From contig JABMLP010000008.1 in the NCBI GenBank assembly GCA_013176395.1, forward strand, positions 806,001 to 870,000: 64,000 bases of DNA, read 5' to 3'. The notes under the pieces were generated by a model. It did no database searches. It was given only the letters and a program-made list of their open reading frames with translations, and had not been told where the DNA came from. Below are positions 17,318 to 30,075 of the stretch, in pieces. Position 1 is the first letter of the stretch. Each line of letters begins with the position of its first letter. The stretch is from Venturia oleaginea (Eukaryota; Ascomycota; Dothideomycetes; Venturiales; Venturiaceae). The position numbers and the translations under genes are program-made.

Positions 17318-20300
17318 ATGGGCTCCACAGAAGAGAGCGTACGGGGCATCCGTATAGCAATTGACGTCCGTACTCTAATTATCTATCGCTTCTCAGGCTA
17401 ATCACTCCTACAGAGAGGCGGAACATTCACTGATTGCGTAGGCAACCCAGGCTCGGGACGCATGGAAGACGATGTAATCATAAAGCTTCTCAGCGTTGAC
17501 CCTTCTAACTACGATGACGCTCCTCTCGAAGGCATCCGCCGTCTGCTTTCGAAATTCTCTGGCCGCGAGATTCCCCGTGGCGAACCTCTGGATACATCCA
17601 TGATAGAATCGATACGCATGGGAACCACGGTAGCTACGAATGCCCTGCTGGAGAGGAAGGGTGAAGAGATAGCCATGGTTGTGACAAAGGGCTTCAAGGA
17701 CTGTTTGGAAATTGGAAACCAAAGTCGGCCCAATATTTTTGATCTGGCGATTCGAAAACCAGAGGTTCTTTACAAGAGGGTTGTGGAGGTGGAAGAGAGG
17801 GTCACATTGGAAGATTATGCGGAAGACCCCACGAGGAATGAGACAAAGGTAGATTCTCCCGGTAGTAAGGACTCGGTCTTGGTGAAGGGATTGTCGGGTG
17901 AGGCAGTAAGGGTACTCCAAAGACCAGATGAGGATGTGATAAGAAAGCAATTGCAAGAAGTCTTTGACTCGGGACTGAAGAGCATAGCCGTATGCTTGAT
18001 GCACGGCTACACATTCCCAGAGCACGAGGCTCTAATAGGCAAGATCGCAAGAGATATCGGCTTCGACCATGTTTCGTTATCACACGAGCTCATGCCGATG
18101 ATCAAGCTGGTCCCGAGAGCCACTTCAGCATGTGCCGATGCATATCTCACTCCGGCGATCAAGAAATACATTTCTGGATTCAGTGCAGGCTTTGAGGGTG
18201 GTCTAGGCACGGAAAGTGTGAAAAAAGAGAAGGGCGCAAAAGGTGCGCGATGCGAATTTATGCAGTCTGATGGTGGACTTGTGGATGTGGACAGCTTCTC
18301 TGGCCTTCGCGCAATCCTTTCAGGGCCAGCTGGTGGAGTTGTAGGATACGCGCTTACGTCCTACGATCCAAAGACAGGGACACCAGTAATTGGTTTTGAT
18401 ATGGGAGGCACAAGTCAGTCCAACAAATACATGATTCGCTCATCTTCTAACTATTTGCTGAAGGTACCGATGTTAGCAGATATGGGTCAGGCCGATATGA
18501 TCATGTTTTCGAAACGACAACAGCTGGTGTCACTATCCAATCGCCACAATTAGACATCAATACGGTCGCTGCAGGTGGTGGTTCTCGCCTTTTCTGGAAG
18601 AATGGACTATTTGTGGTAGGACCCGAGTCAGCGAGTGCACACCCAGGGCCAGCATGCTATCGAAAAGGAGGGCCTCTAACCATCACGGATGCGAATCTCT
18701 TCCTTGGAAGACTCCTACCTGATTTCTTTCCAAAAATCTTTGGACCAAAGGAAGATCAAGGCCTAGATGCTGAAGCAAGCGAGAAGTTATTCAAGGAGCT
18801 GGCGAAAGAGATCAACAAGGATGTTGCTGGTGAAAATAAGGGAAAGGAGAAGTCCCTTGACGAGGTAGCGTATGGCTTCATCAAGATTGCGAACGAGACG
18901 ATGACGAGACCCATCCGTTCATTGACGGAAGCTCGAGGACACGACACGTCGAAACACAGACTTGCCACTTTTGGTGGAGCAGGCGGCCAACATGCAGTAG
19001 CCATCGCCGAAGCGCTTGGAATACGGCAGATTCTCATTCATCGGTATTCATCGGTGCTTTCAGCATATGGCATGGCATTGGCTGACGTCGTCGATGAGCG
19101 ACAAGAGCCAGAGTCAAAGGTATGGGCCGATAAAGGAGAAGTACCAGAGTATCTGCAAAACAAGATGGAAGACTTGAAGACGAAATCGAGAGAAAAGCTG
19201 CAGGAGCAAGGTTTCAGCGAGAAAGAGATTCATTTTGAAGAATACCTCAACATGCGATACCGCGGTACGGAGTCTGCTCTCATGGTCGTCAAGCCTGTGA
19301 AGGATGAGTTTGATGGTGAGGAGTTCGCCTTCGGAAAGGCCTTTGTCAAGCAACACGAACAGGAGTTTGGCTTCACACTACCAGACCGGGATATCATCGT
19401 CGACGATGTAAGAGCTCGGGGCATCGGAAAGACATTTGAAGGCCAGGAGAAAACGGTGGATCAGCAACTGAAAGCTGTTCGACCAAAGGATCTCCCGATA
19501 GGTGAAAAGAAATTCGGTACAAAGCAAGTCTACTTTGAAGGCGGACGACAAGAGACGCCAGTCTACAAGATCGAGGATCTGGCTGTTGGTGACCGCATTC
19601 AAGGACCTGCTATGCTGGCTGATGGAACGCAAACTCTCGTCGTCACACCCGGAGCTTCTGCACTTCTTATTGAAACCCACGTCATCATCAATATTGGAGA
19701 GAGCGAGATGCAAGACAAGAAGATTGACACCAAAGAAGTCGACCCGATCATGCTGAGTATCTTTGCTCATCGTTTCATGGCTATAGCTGAACAGATGGGC
19801 CGAGCCCTGCAGAAGACCAGCGTCAGTACGAATGTCAAGGAGCGACTCGACTATTCCTGCGCTCTCTTTGATGCAGAGGGAGGACTCGTCGCGAATGCAC
19901 CTCATCTTCCAGTCCATCTCGGCAGCATGTCCACCTGCGTGCGAAAGCAAGCACAAATATGGAAAGACAAGTTGAAGAGAGGAGATGTCTTGGTCTCGAA
20001 TCATCCTATGTACGGTGGTACACATCTGCCAGACATCACAGTTATCACTCCAGCCTTCAGTGGCGACAAAATCGTCTTCTACGTTGCTTCACGAGCTCAC
20101 CACGCAGATATCGGCGGTATCCTCCCCGGCTCCATGCCACCTCAGTCTAGAGAACTCTACCAAGAAGGCGCAGCCATCAAATCCGAAAAGTTGGTGTCGG
20201 AAGGCAATTTTAACGAAAAGCGAATAACGGAACTTCTATACGATGAACCTGCAAAGCATCCAGGTTGCAGTGGGACGCGATGCCTGGCTGATAACATCAA

Positions 20301-21548
20301 TGATTTGAAGGCTCAGATCGCTGCAAATCAGAAGGGTATTAACCTCATCAGCACATTGATTGAGGAGTATGGTGAGGATGTGGTGCAATTCTACATGCAC
20401 AGCATCCAGGATAACGCCGAAAAAAGTGTGCGAACACTTTTGAAGAGCGTGTACAAGCGCTTTGAAGGACAAGATCTCTCTGCTATAGAGTTTATGGATG
20501 ATGGTTCTCCCATCAAACTAAAAGTCACCATTGACCCCGAAAAGGGAGAGGCAGTATTTGACTTCGAAGGCACAGGTCCGGAAGTTTATGGTAAAATCGA
20601 TCCCTTCGCTTTCTCCACTGCTGTCGATACTAACCACCAAATGTAGGCAACATCAACGCTCCTGAAGCAGTGACCTACAGCGCAATTATCTACTGCCTCC
20701 GCTGCCTCATCAGCGAAGACATTCCCCTGAACCAAGGCTGCCTAAAACCCATCCACGTCAAAATTCCGAAACACTCTTTTCTCTCACCATCCGATAAGGC
20801 AGCCGTTGTAGGCGGAAACGTGTTGACATCTCAACGTGTTACCGATGTCGTACTAAAAGCGTTCCAAGCCTGCGCTGCCAGTCAGGGTGACTGCAACAAT
20901 CTTACTTTCGGCTTCGGAGGCAACCAAACAGGCGAAGCAGAAGTCAAGGGTTTTGGGTATTACGAGACCATAGCTGGCGGAAGTGGAGCAGGGCCCACGT
21001 GGGATGGGACAAATGGAGTCCATACTCACATGACCAACACCCGTATAACAGACGCGGAAGTCTTCGAAAGACGATATCCTGTCATCTTGCGGGAGTTCAG
21101 TCTTAGAGATGGAAGTCGTGGGGAGGGACAGCATGTCGGTGGTAACGGCGTCATCCGCGATATCGAATTCAGGATTCCGGTGCAAGTGAGTATTCTCAGC
21201 GAAAGACGGGTGTATCATCCTTATGGCCTTGAAGGTGGCGGAGATGCACAGTGTGGATTGAATATTTGGGTTAGGAAGGTGCCAAAGAGCGATCAATTTA
21301 CTGATGATAAGATGGAAAAAGGGGAGAAGGTTAGTGAGGAAGTGGTTGAGTATAGGTACATCAATATGGGTGGGAAGAATACTGCTAGTATGCAGGCTGG
21401 GGAGAGAATCATCATCAACACGCCTGGAGGTGGAGGATGGGGCAAAGTTGGCGAGGAGAGTAAAGCTGTTAAGGGTAAGGATCCGAAGCACGCATGGAGA
21501 CAGGGAAGTGTTGCCATGAGACAGTCGGAAGCTGAAGCATCTGCTTGA
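17318..21548 (+). CDS. OXP1: 5-oxoprolinase (ATP-hydrolysing), four exons
   Basis: It opens 5-oxo-L-proline to glutamate with ATP, closing the glutathione degradation branch in the cytosol. Exons: 17318-17365, 17414-18413, 18464-20590, 20647-21548. They give 1358 residues, close to the family length (~1290-1350). Introns are 48, 50 and 56 bp, and the last two carry ctaac-type branch sites. Splicing restores [12 protein letters not shown] at the first junction, [14 protein letters not shown] at the second and [13 protein letters not shown] at the third, all typical of the family. The hydantoinase A-type half comes first with its phosphate-binding RGGTFTD and FDMGGTSTD motifs. The hydantoinase B-type half starts near residue 770 and includes the [13 protein letters not shown] and [29 protein letters not shown] stretches. 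The ATG sits in ccaccatgg context. Nothing is broken. Confidence 0.95.
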
Positions 21549-22923
21549 GCGAAAGGTGAAGTCTTCAAATATCAATAGCAACGCAATTCGGCCTTACCTT
21601 TATTGCTCATCTATTGTCCATTCATCTCTGGCTAGCACTGTTATATCGATATTCGTCCACTCCCTCAGAAGCCAGTCCACGGCATTTTCTGAATGCCGAC
21701 GAGGGAGTGAATGAAGTCTCTCGGACGCTTGCGATCATGCTGCCGTGCAAAGGCCTCGCCGCAGTGGCTGCACATGAACGGACGTTCATTCTTATGTGTG
21801 CAAAGATGCGAGCGTAGATTGTAAGCACGCGTAAAGCTCTCTGGACATTCAGTGCACAGGAACATAACAAGGTGCTTTGTGTACGCTTAGAGGCATTCGA
21901 ATCTCCTAGTCGTTTAGTATCGGCAAGATCAAAGATGTAATCGCGAGCTCGCCCAGTTCTCCAGCACGTGAGAAGTACTCAACCCACGTGTGTTCGACAT
22001 TCGGCGGGATGACGAGTTTGCGAAGGACACTTTGAGCCATATTTTCTACCATCACACATCGAATCTGAGCGGGTCAAACCGCCAGCACAAACACACGGGT
22101 TTCGAGTCGATGGAATTCGGTTTTGGTTATTGCCCACTACATCGGTTCGATAGAAGGAAGTTTCGCTACAATCCTTATTCTCCATTGGTATATTATTAGT
22201 CATTGGGGGTCACGATTGGGTCATCTAATCGAGTGCGTGATTTGAGGTTCTCTATTCCGTCGCCCTTGTTCTTTACAGTGACTCTTTCTATCAACACTCT
22301 CTCCAAACGACATTCCTGGCAGAAATCTTCCGATACCAAGATCGATTCGCCCGTTGTCTATGAAATTCATCATCTGGCCGGAGTACAATGTATTGCGCGT
22401 TCTATTAGCAGCTTCATGGTGGGGGCAAATTGGAGGTCGTCAAACCAGACGACTAACTGCTGGTCGCTCCTAACTTTTTCTTCCCGACGCATGTCAGCAC
22501 AGCTCATACGCTTTCAATCACAAGATTTGACATCCTCACCGTATGACTTCTAATTCGCGGCTTGAGATAGGCATCTGTACATAAAATCAGCCTCGTCCCA
22601 TCGACCATCGAAGTATCAGCCAGTGACTGCTCGAGCCAAATGATCTAGCCGAAACAGGCTACAAAAGTGATATCAATTAGGCTGGAGTATGTAAATATCC
22701 AAAAAGAGCCAGCCTCCAATCAGATCAAAGCGAAAAATCTGCTTATCTGAGTCTCTCGACAGCGCAATGTCGCACAATACGAAAACGCCATGATCCATAA
22801 CTCTTTCATCATCCATACCCAGGCCACCCGTAGGCGCACCAGAAAACTCCATACAACACACATGAACCATATCGAACACCACAAAGTGATGGAAGGAATG
22901 AAAGGTAGAGAGAGAAAAGAGCC
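21549..22923. other. Intergenic region with zinc-finger relic
   Basis: This 1.4 kb region lies between the 3' ends of 5-oxoprolinase and the MIT-domain gene. Apart from the C2H2 remnant at 21665-21865 it contains no supported gene. Short frames on either strand show no recognisable motif. Confidence 0.5.
21665..21865 (-). pseudogene. Orphan fragment of a Crz1-like C2H2 zinc-finger factor
   Basis: A 66-codon frame encodes one complete C2H2 finger (CTECPESFTRAYNLRSHLCTH), a linker KNERPF, and the start of a second (CSHCGEAFARQHDRKR). Both resemble the tandem fingers of the calcineurin-responsive factor Crz1 (RFTRAYNLRSHLRTH ... AFARQHDRKRH). In the second finger the expected first zinc-binding His is replaced by Pro. 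The reading frame there behaves as if one base had been lost, after which it ends within about 20 codons. A stop lies eight codons upstream of the apparent start, so the usual long N-terminal half is missing. A remnant of a duplicated factor gene is the simplest reading. An exon of an unrecognised small gene is less likely. Confidence 0.5.
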
Positions 22924-25900
22924 TCAAATCAGGACCCATTCGCTGCCCCTTTTGATAAATTTATCAAGTAGCATCGTCAAATCCATGAGGACAAATCTAC
23001 AAATGTAGAAGCCAAAAAACTCCGACGCATGTCTCGTACACAGCTCCAGGCCGACATGTGTAGGTGAAGAAAGTTTGAGCCCTGGATCTTCCACCTGTCT
23101 GGCAACTTGATCTGGCAACTTGTTAGCGGAGCCGGCAATTGAGGCTGACATGGACGTTGACATACCAATGATCTGAACAGCGTCAAACAGGCGGGACAAA
23201 GAGCTCATGTACGCTGCATGCGGACCAGATAGCTCTAATTGAGAGATATCTCGCTTTGCAAAACGAGGATTGGGCAGCGACGTCATCGGCAATGTACTTA
23301 GAGTGATTGTGTCTTTTGCATGATCTTTGGGCAAAGTATACGATGCTGTCAGATTCGCGGCTGAACTCTTCGACCTGAGCTTGCGCCACGAGGACAAGTA
23401 CGCTTTCCCGTGCGACACCGCACGACTGGAGGCCGAAATTGGCTCGCTACTCTGGCTGCCGTCTCCGCCAGAATTTGGCGCGTCTTTGAACAGAGAGGCG
23501 ATGCCCTGTACGCCGACTTCACTGCTCAGTTTCTTGATTAAGTTGCCTTGCACCTGGTCCAGCACATGTTCGAGAGACTGCATCTCGTCGAGAACTGCAT
23601 CTGCATCCAACGTATCAACACTGGCGAGCTTTTGTAGAGCGGCTGTGAGAAGATCACAATTTGCGATCTTGTCTTCCACGCCCTTGATCTTGACTCCCTT
23701 CACTCTCCATACATCGCGGGGAACGAAAAGTTTGGTAGATAAATATCCTCCACGGGGATGAGCGATGGTTTGGTAGAAACACCGCATCAGCCAGAAAGGC
23801 CGCAGAAGGTGACTATCGGGGCATGCCTCAAGGGGAATAGGAGCGTTTGCTGTCAGAGGATTAGGCGAGCCTGGAACGAATGGGGAGTGGATGTCGCTCT
23901 CGAATATGTTGATATTGGTGGTAGTGCCCGGCGCGTCACTGAAGCTAGCGACAATGCTGGGTGTGGGAGGCGCTGGTTCTACCGGTCTAGGTATCGCCTT
24001 TCTGCTGTGGCTGGAGATTGCGGAGAAGGTTGTACTCAAAGGAGTTCCGATGGACGCCTCCTCCGAGCCATCTGGACTCGACATGGTAAGTTGTCTCGTG
24101 TTCAAGCTGATGGACGACTTGTTCTTTTTGAGTGGTCCCGGCTTTGGGCCCAAGGATTTGGACTCCACCTTCGATAATTCTGCATCTGTCGGAACGAAGG
24201 GCAAAACAGCAGGTGTGGCGGGGGAGGCTATGGGTACTGTCACCGCCGGACTTGGGGCGAGATGAGGAGAAGGCTGTGCACCGTAAATCTGTGGAGCAGC
24301 GAAATTGGGAGCGGAGCCAGGGGGCTTAAATACAGTATCGGGCAGTAGTTGGACGTCTGATCGGGAAGCAGGCTGCGTAACATCCACTGAGTCCGCCTTC
24401 GCGTCACTTGGACAGGTTAATGGTTTTCTCGAAGTCGGGTTGATTGAAGTCTCAATCTTCAGCTGCTTCGCATTCTGGCCAGACATTCTTCTACTGCGAA
24501 CACTACTTGGCGCCTGAATTTTCTGGGGATTAAAGACGCTGTCTGACAAAAGTGTGTCATTCTGGTTTGCTTCTTCACTTAAACGTGGCAGACTAGCGTT
24601 TGCTTTGGCCGCAGCAAGCCCCGCATCCGGTGCTTCTGCCACTGTGGATAGCAAGCTCAAGGCAGTGTTACGACTCGAGGACACAGAACTGTGCCATGTG
24701 TTTCCAGAGTACCCACTGGAATCCGATGTTCGTGGAGGAGCGGCTTTCGATTGAAGACCAAAATCAAAACCGAAGTCTTTTGACATCTCATCTAGCAAGC
24801 GCTCCTCTTCTTCGGCATCATCAAATAGTCCGTCTGAGTCGTGCTCCGGCGCAAAGATGTCTTGATTCTGGATGAGTTCATATGCTCGTGAATGCGCGGC
24901 TTGAATAACCTGTTGTCGATCTGACAGTCGTTTCCTCTCATTGTTAACCATTATCTTCACTGGTTTTGGACCGCGATTGTCATTGAAACGAAACGGTTTT
25001 TCGTCGTAATCGTATGGCTCAAGACCGTCATCATATGCTGCCTCCACTGCGGCGTCCAATGCTGCGTCAAACTCGGCCTCCGTATCTCCACTCGGTATTC
25101 TAACGTGCTTTCGGTACAGACCCGGTCTAGTTCGCGAATGGATAGACGATCCACAAGAGGATCCACCAGATTCATCGATGGTATCCAGCCAGGATATCGA
25201 ATTGCCGCTATCTCCTCGAGCATGTTGTGGAAGCTGCAGCTGATCGCTTACATGAGGCACAGCACTACCTGTTGGTACACGTCTTGGTGATAGCGGGGGA
25301 GGTGCATAGCTTGCGTCCATTGGGGACTCCATCGATAGAAACCTCTCCGACAATTTGGAAATAGCATTCGTGGAATCTCGGAGCTTCAGTTGAGTACTAG
25401 GCTGTAAGGCTCGACTCGTTAATGAAGGGGCATCAGGTTGTCTTTGTGTAGCATCATTGGACCCCATTTCCAGCGATTTGTCGGATATGATGCGTGTCAG
25501 GGTCGCGGTTTCGATGATCACGGCCTCTTCTTCATCGGATTCGTCCTCCTCGTCATCTTCTTCCTCTGAATAATCGGATGTTCTTGATATGGGGATTGCG
25601 GGGTGAGAGGCACTGCTAGGAGGTCTTGGAAGAGATTTTCCAGTTATTGTTTGCGAATCAACATAGAGTTGCCGTAATTCGGTGATGCGATTCGTGTATG
25701 TAGTGCGCTGGTCAAGTTAGTCAAATGGGCATTATTGTTGGAGCAAAGTGACTTACGATTGCGTCCAATTTCCTCCTATCCTCCTCTCCAGTGCTGCGAA
25801 GAAGTACCTGTTGCAACAGCCTGCACGCATCGCTGTATGCTTCGATTGCACCCTCAAAGTTTTGCGCGTTGTCGAGGAGAACAGCAGTATGCGCCTTTTG

Positions 25901-26575
25901 CAAGGCCTTTGACAGCATGGTCTTCTTGTCCTGCTCTCTGCGATCTTTCTGCCTAGCAGCGTCTGTGCCGTCGCTCTCAGCCGGCCGTCGGTTTTCCGCA
26001 GTCGCATCTTGACTTCGCGATATTGAATGTCTTTTCCCAGACATAGTATCCTCGGCACCCACCCTGTCCTTCGTAGTTTTGGGAGAGGTACTCTCTCTCG
26101 CTGGGGAATTCGGACCAGGCGAATGAACAGATCTTGGACTGTTTTTTGGGGACTGGCTAATGTCGGACACGATTGGAGAGTCTGGTCCAGTTGCAGTGTG
26201 GCCTCCAGAAGTGATCAGACCTGGTGTCGCTTGAGCGCCCACGGTGGAGGTAGAAGCAGCGTCGTAGGATAGGGGTGGTGGTGCGGGTTTTCTAGCACTC
26301 AGACGCTTCGAACTACCGCTGTCTCTTTTCGACGGAGATCCATTGGAGTGCGCGTTCGACGAGTGCGCAGTTCCACTTGGGCGTCCGTCTTCGGTGGAGC
26401 GACACAAGGAGAGGGTATGCGACGGGATGTCTATAGGGTTGTGGTCTCCTTCACGGATCTCTCCAGCTTGTTGGTAGGATACATTGGCCTGGCTTGAATG
26501 TCTCCTGTGCTGGGTCTTCGTCGAGGACGTCGCCGTCTGTGGATTGGAATGGGGAGTAGATGTGGAGCCAAACAT
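22924..26575 (-). CDS. MIT (microtubule-interacting and transport) domain protein
   Basis: Two exons (26575-25757 and 25707-22924) flank a 49-bp intron with GTAAGT donor and a ctaac branch point, giving 1200 residues. The first ~200 residues are Ser/Pro-rich and disordered. An MIT three-helix domain follows at about residues 217-295 (MLSKALQKAHTAVLLDNAQ, then FEGAIEAYSDACRLLQQVL) and spans the splice junction (DAI/RTTYTNRI). Then come an acidic EEDDEEDESDEEE stretch, a long disordered middle and a conserved C-terminal region with ACPDSHLLRPFWLMRCFYQT, typical of fungal MIT proteins of this size. MIT domains bind ESCRT-III tails, so a role in endosomal or membrane remodelling is likely by family. 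The precise partner is unknown. An additional upstream exon is possible. Confidence 0.82.
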
Positions 26576-27803
26576 GGCCGTGGCTTGGGACGCTTGCAGC
26601 CTTTGCAGGCGATGCAGGCGAGTTTCAAAATGGCTCCTCGCGGCACGAAGACCTTGCTAGGGAGAGCATGGGTGCCAAGGAGAAGTACCTATATCGGGCA
26701 TCCCTGAAGAAGAATAGATCTACTGAACGGGCACGCAGGCAGGCAGTCTGAGCCTCTGAGGCAGAGAGGAAGTGCGTCAGTGAGGCTTTCAGGGCGCGAC
26801 TCGGGGTGAGCATTCAGGGATGGAGATGGAGATGGGATAGGTAAGCGATATGAGTAGCTAGGGCACCACCAGAGATCAGTCCGCAGTCAGTGGTCAGTAC
26901 CAGTGGTCACTCATGGTCATAGACAAACAATCATCATGATACACAGTCTAGCCCAACCGACATAAAGAATGAAGTGCCACAACCAGTGCTTCTTCGTTTT
27001 GCCCAACACCTCGCGCCCTAGACGCGCTCAAAGGGGCAAATCCATTGTCGAAATTGATATGCAAGGGACGCCGCCAAATCTATCCTATCACCCATCACAA
27101 TGCTTTTCGTGGCAGAACACTCGTTTCAAAGGAAATGTCAGATTCGCGGGTCCAGTCACACTGGATTGATCATCCTACATTCTCTATTCCCGCCGAGTCG
27201 CCGAAACATTCACAAGTCTTTTCTACATGCCTAGTGCCCTTAAAAGCACCCGCGGCACTTTTCGTACCACAGTAACTGCGACCCTCGCTGTCGACATCGC
27301 TCAAGTCTCAGGGCATACCACTCCATCAAGATCCATCCTGGACTGCTAGCTGCATCTGTAATGGTTGAGCTGAAGATGAGTCGGCCCTATACCTAATGAT
27401 AAAAGGAGTGGGCAACCTGTCAGTGGTTGGCCTAAACTTGGAAATCAAGGAATGAAGACTATCATGGCTGAATTAATATATCAACATGTGGCCATCAATA
27501 AAACCTCTACACTCGGGAGCGATAGTTGCCAGAAATCTATCAATATCCTTGTCAAATCTGGCATTACATGTCCCTCACTGCTCTATCAAATCCGTGAGTC
27601 GTTTCTAAGCACTTCAGTAGATACTTGCCATTTCCATCAGAAATAGCAAGTCGCTGTCTTGGGTACGTATTGTCCTTGTGTAATCATCAGAATCAAGCCG
27701 TCACTCTGATGATGGCTGCCGCTCCAACGCCCACGCTCCATTCCGTGTTGAAAGCAAATGACGCCGTGATGCATGCCGCTTCGTTAATCTTTTTCAAACT
27801 GAT
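26576..27803. other. Intergenic region, no supported gene
   Basis: This 1.2 kb region is the upstream region of the MIT-domain gene and the downstream region of CSN3. It has only short unconvincing frames. No repeat or RNA gene was recognised. Confidence 0.5.
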
Positions 27804-29509
27804 CTATCCATCCATGAGGTCCTCGTCTTGGTAGCCCGATGCGTCCCATGAAGGATCACCTCCATCCATCATCGCCAAAGAACCGTCTTCGTCTTTGTTG
27901 CGTAGTCGCTTCCTCATCCCATCAACATAGTCCTTGGTAAGAACCAACCGCCAATCTGCCATCTTCACATGGTCCACCATCGCGTTTGTGCGCGTCGCTT
28001 GGTTGATGAGCTCCGCATTGTACTCCTTCTCAGACTTTGCGAGCGGTCCGCTGGCTCGGTCTGGAAAGAATCGCAAGACTGGCTCTTGGTTAGCGCCGTT
28101 TCGGAGCTCTACGGTTGCGTTCAGTCCTCCTTCAGCGATCACGGCTTCGATGAAAGCGTGGGCAACGTCGGGGGTCTGTCCGAGCCAGTTCGCGACCATT
28201 GACAGCGGCAAGGCCGAATACGTCTTCTGGAATGCCACTAAGTGGAAGCGCGGTAGATATTGCAGTAGTTGCTGAACAAGCCCTGCGTTACCATCCTGGT
28301 TGCAGTCAGTATTGTCATCAAATAGTCTTTAAGAAAAGCGTATACAGTAGAGAATTCCTGAGAAGCAGCGGCGATTTCGGCCTGTAATTTGGGCAGGTCG
28401 GCCGCTGTGAACGCTTCCACAACAGCATCGTAGGCCTTTGAACAAATCTTCAGTGACCTTAAGACACTCCCAGAGATGGTCTTGGGAGCGTCGATTGCCT
28501 ACTCAATATAACGTCAACATGCCATATCAATCTTATTTTCTGCAGCTTGAACTCACGCGACCATTGATCAAGCATCCAATGATAGTCCACTTTTGATATG
28601 CTTCCAACATGAGTCCACTGGGTGAGCCTTGGGTAGGAGACGTCAGGACTAGTTCCAGATTCAATAGCGCGTCGTCCCATCGCCGAAGGCCGATCCATAT
28701 GATAGCACTAAGCAAGAAGTATTCTTGGACATCTGCGATCGAGAGCTTGGCTGTGAGACCAGATTCGTGGGAGATGTAACCGGTGCTGTCTGTGTGGGGG
28801 AGGCATGGGAGTGCACCATTAATAGAGGATGATTTGGCTGCGGGAAAGCTGTGTATGGTGGCTTCCAGTAGAGGCACAGCCTCAACTAGTACTCGTCGTT
28901 GTAGGCAAAGGCGGATGAAGTGGAGATGTGTAGAAGTCATGGTGCCCGCGGAAGGGTCCAACCGAAAGATCGCAGAACGTACGGCGGCAAAAATTGCTGG
29001 AACCTGAACAAATCAGTAAGCGTTTTTGATGATTCTCCGAGTTACAACACCCACATTGGTTATGCGGTTTGCCATCGAAAGAAACCACTCGAGGAGAGTA
29101 CGGAAATCTGATCCCGCATAGCGCATCTGCACGCCATCAAACTTGGTCAAGAACTCAAGACCAAGTGTAATTGTCGCTGAGGAGATGTTTTGTCTGGGTT
29201 TGCCGGAAGGCTCGAACAGACGATTTCGGAGGACGAAGACATATGATAGACTGTTGACGCTGGGATCTACGATCTGGGAGGGAGTAGGTTAGCAATATGT
29301 ACGGTGGACAGGCCTCCGTGGGGGGTTTTGCGACGCACCTGAAGTAGGTCCTGGTCCTTGTCTGCAGCTGAAAGCTTGTTGGCAGAAATATTGCCGAGCG
29401 TTGTCTTGAGGAAGTAATTGATTTTCCTGTCATATTCCTCTGGGGTGAGCTGCGCGTCGCTGGTCATCTCTGGCGGAAACTCCAGCAGCTGAGAAGCTAC
29501 GTCTGACAT
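27804..29509 (-). CDS. csnC: COP9 signalosome subunit 3 (CSN3/CsnC)
   Basis: Five exons give 493 residues: 29509-29339, 29273-29055, 29003-28557, 28498-28346, 28295-27804. Introns are 65, 51, 58 and 50 bp, and every junction keeps the frame. The product is a helical-repeat (TPR-like) protein followed by a PCI/winged-helix region (QQLLQYLPRFHLVAFQKTYS, then ALPLSMVANWLGQ and AFIEAVIAEGGLNATV), ending in an acidic tail. It matches fungal CSN3 in length, start (MSDVASQLLEFPP) and C-terminal layout. CSN3 is a scaffold subunit of the nuclear complex that removes Nedd8 from cullins, and in moulds this controls development and secondary metabolism. It is head-to-head with the HAD-family gene at 30076. 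Confidence 0.88.
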
Positions 29510-30075
29510 GGTGATGATGTATGGATGGAATACGAGGTGTGGTCGGCGATATGTAGGAGTACGGAATGATGTTGTTGGGTGGCAGTTCTGCCTGCGAGAT
29601 GGGTGCCTTTGTAGCTCTGTTTGCCGCAATTATCGAGTGAAGAATGGAGCGCGAGCGGCCGGGCACGTTTCTAGGACGGAATTGACGAAACTGAAAGCTA
29701 ACAACACTGATAAACCTCTTAATTCGAGTGTTGTTTGACTTGTGCGGTTTGCTGTGTCTCTAGAGCTATGTGGTTGTGATGAAAGCTTGAATTCGATATG
29801 CGGGCAACAGGAATAGGGTTCAGGAAAGAATAGACCCACCAACAGTTGACTTTTTATCAACTTCCATCTCTGCTCCTCTTTCTCCCTTCTTCGTCAGCAA
29901 GTATACACGTTCTAGACCCTCTCGCCATCAGCTGGCGACCTTTTTCGTAAATGAGCGCGGCTGCTGATATCCCGTCATTTTCGTAAACGGATGTCCAGTA
30001 GCCGTTGTAGATATCATTATGACTATTTAAGTCCTCTTTCCATATTCTAACGCCTTTTCGGTTTACATCATCTTA
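29510..30075. promoter_or_regulatory. Divergent promoter region of CSN3 and the HAD-family gene
   Basis: 566 bp separate the two divergent start codons. The sequence is mixed, and a short T/C-rich stretch lies near 29870-29890. No defined operator was recognised. Confidence 0.4.
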
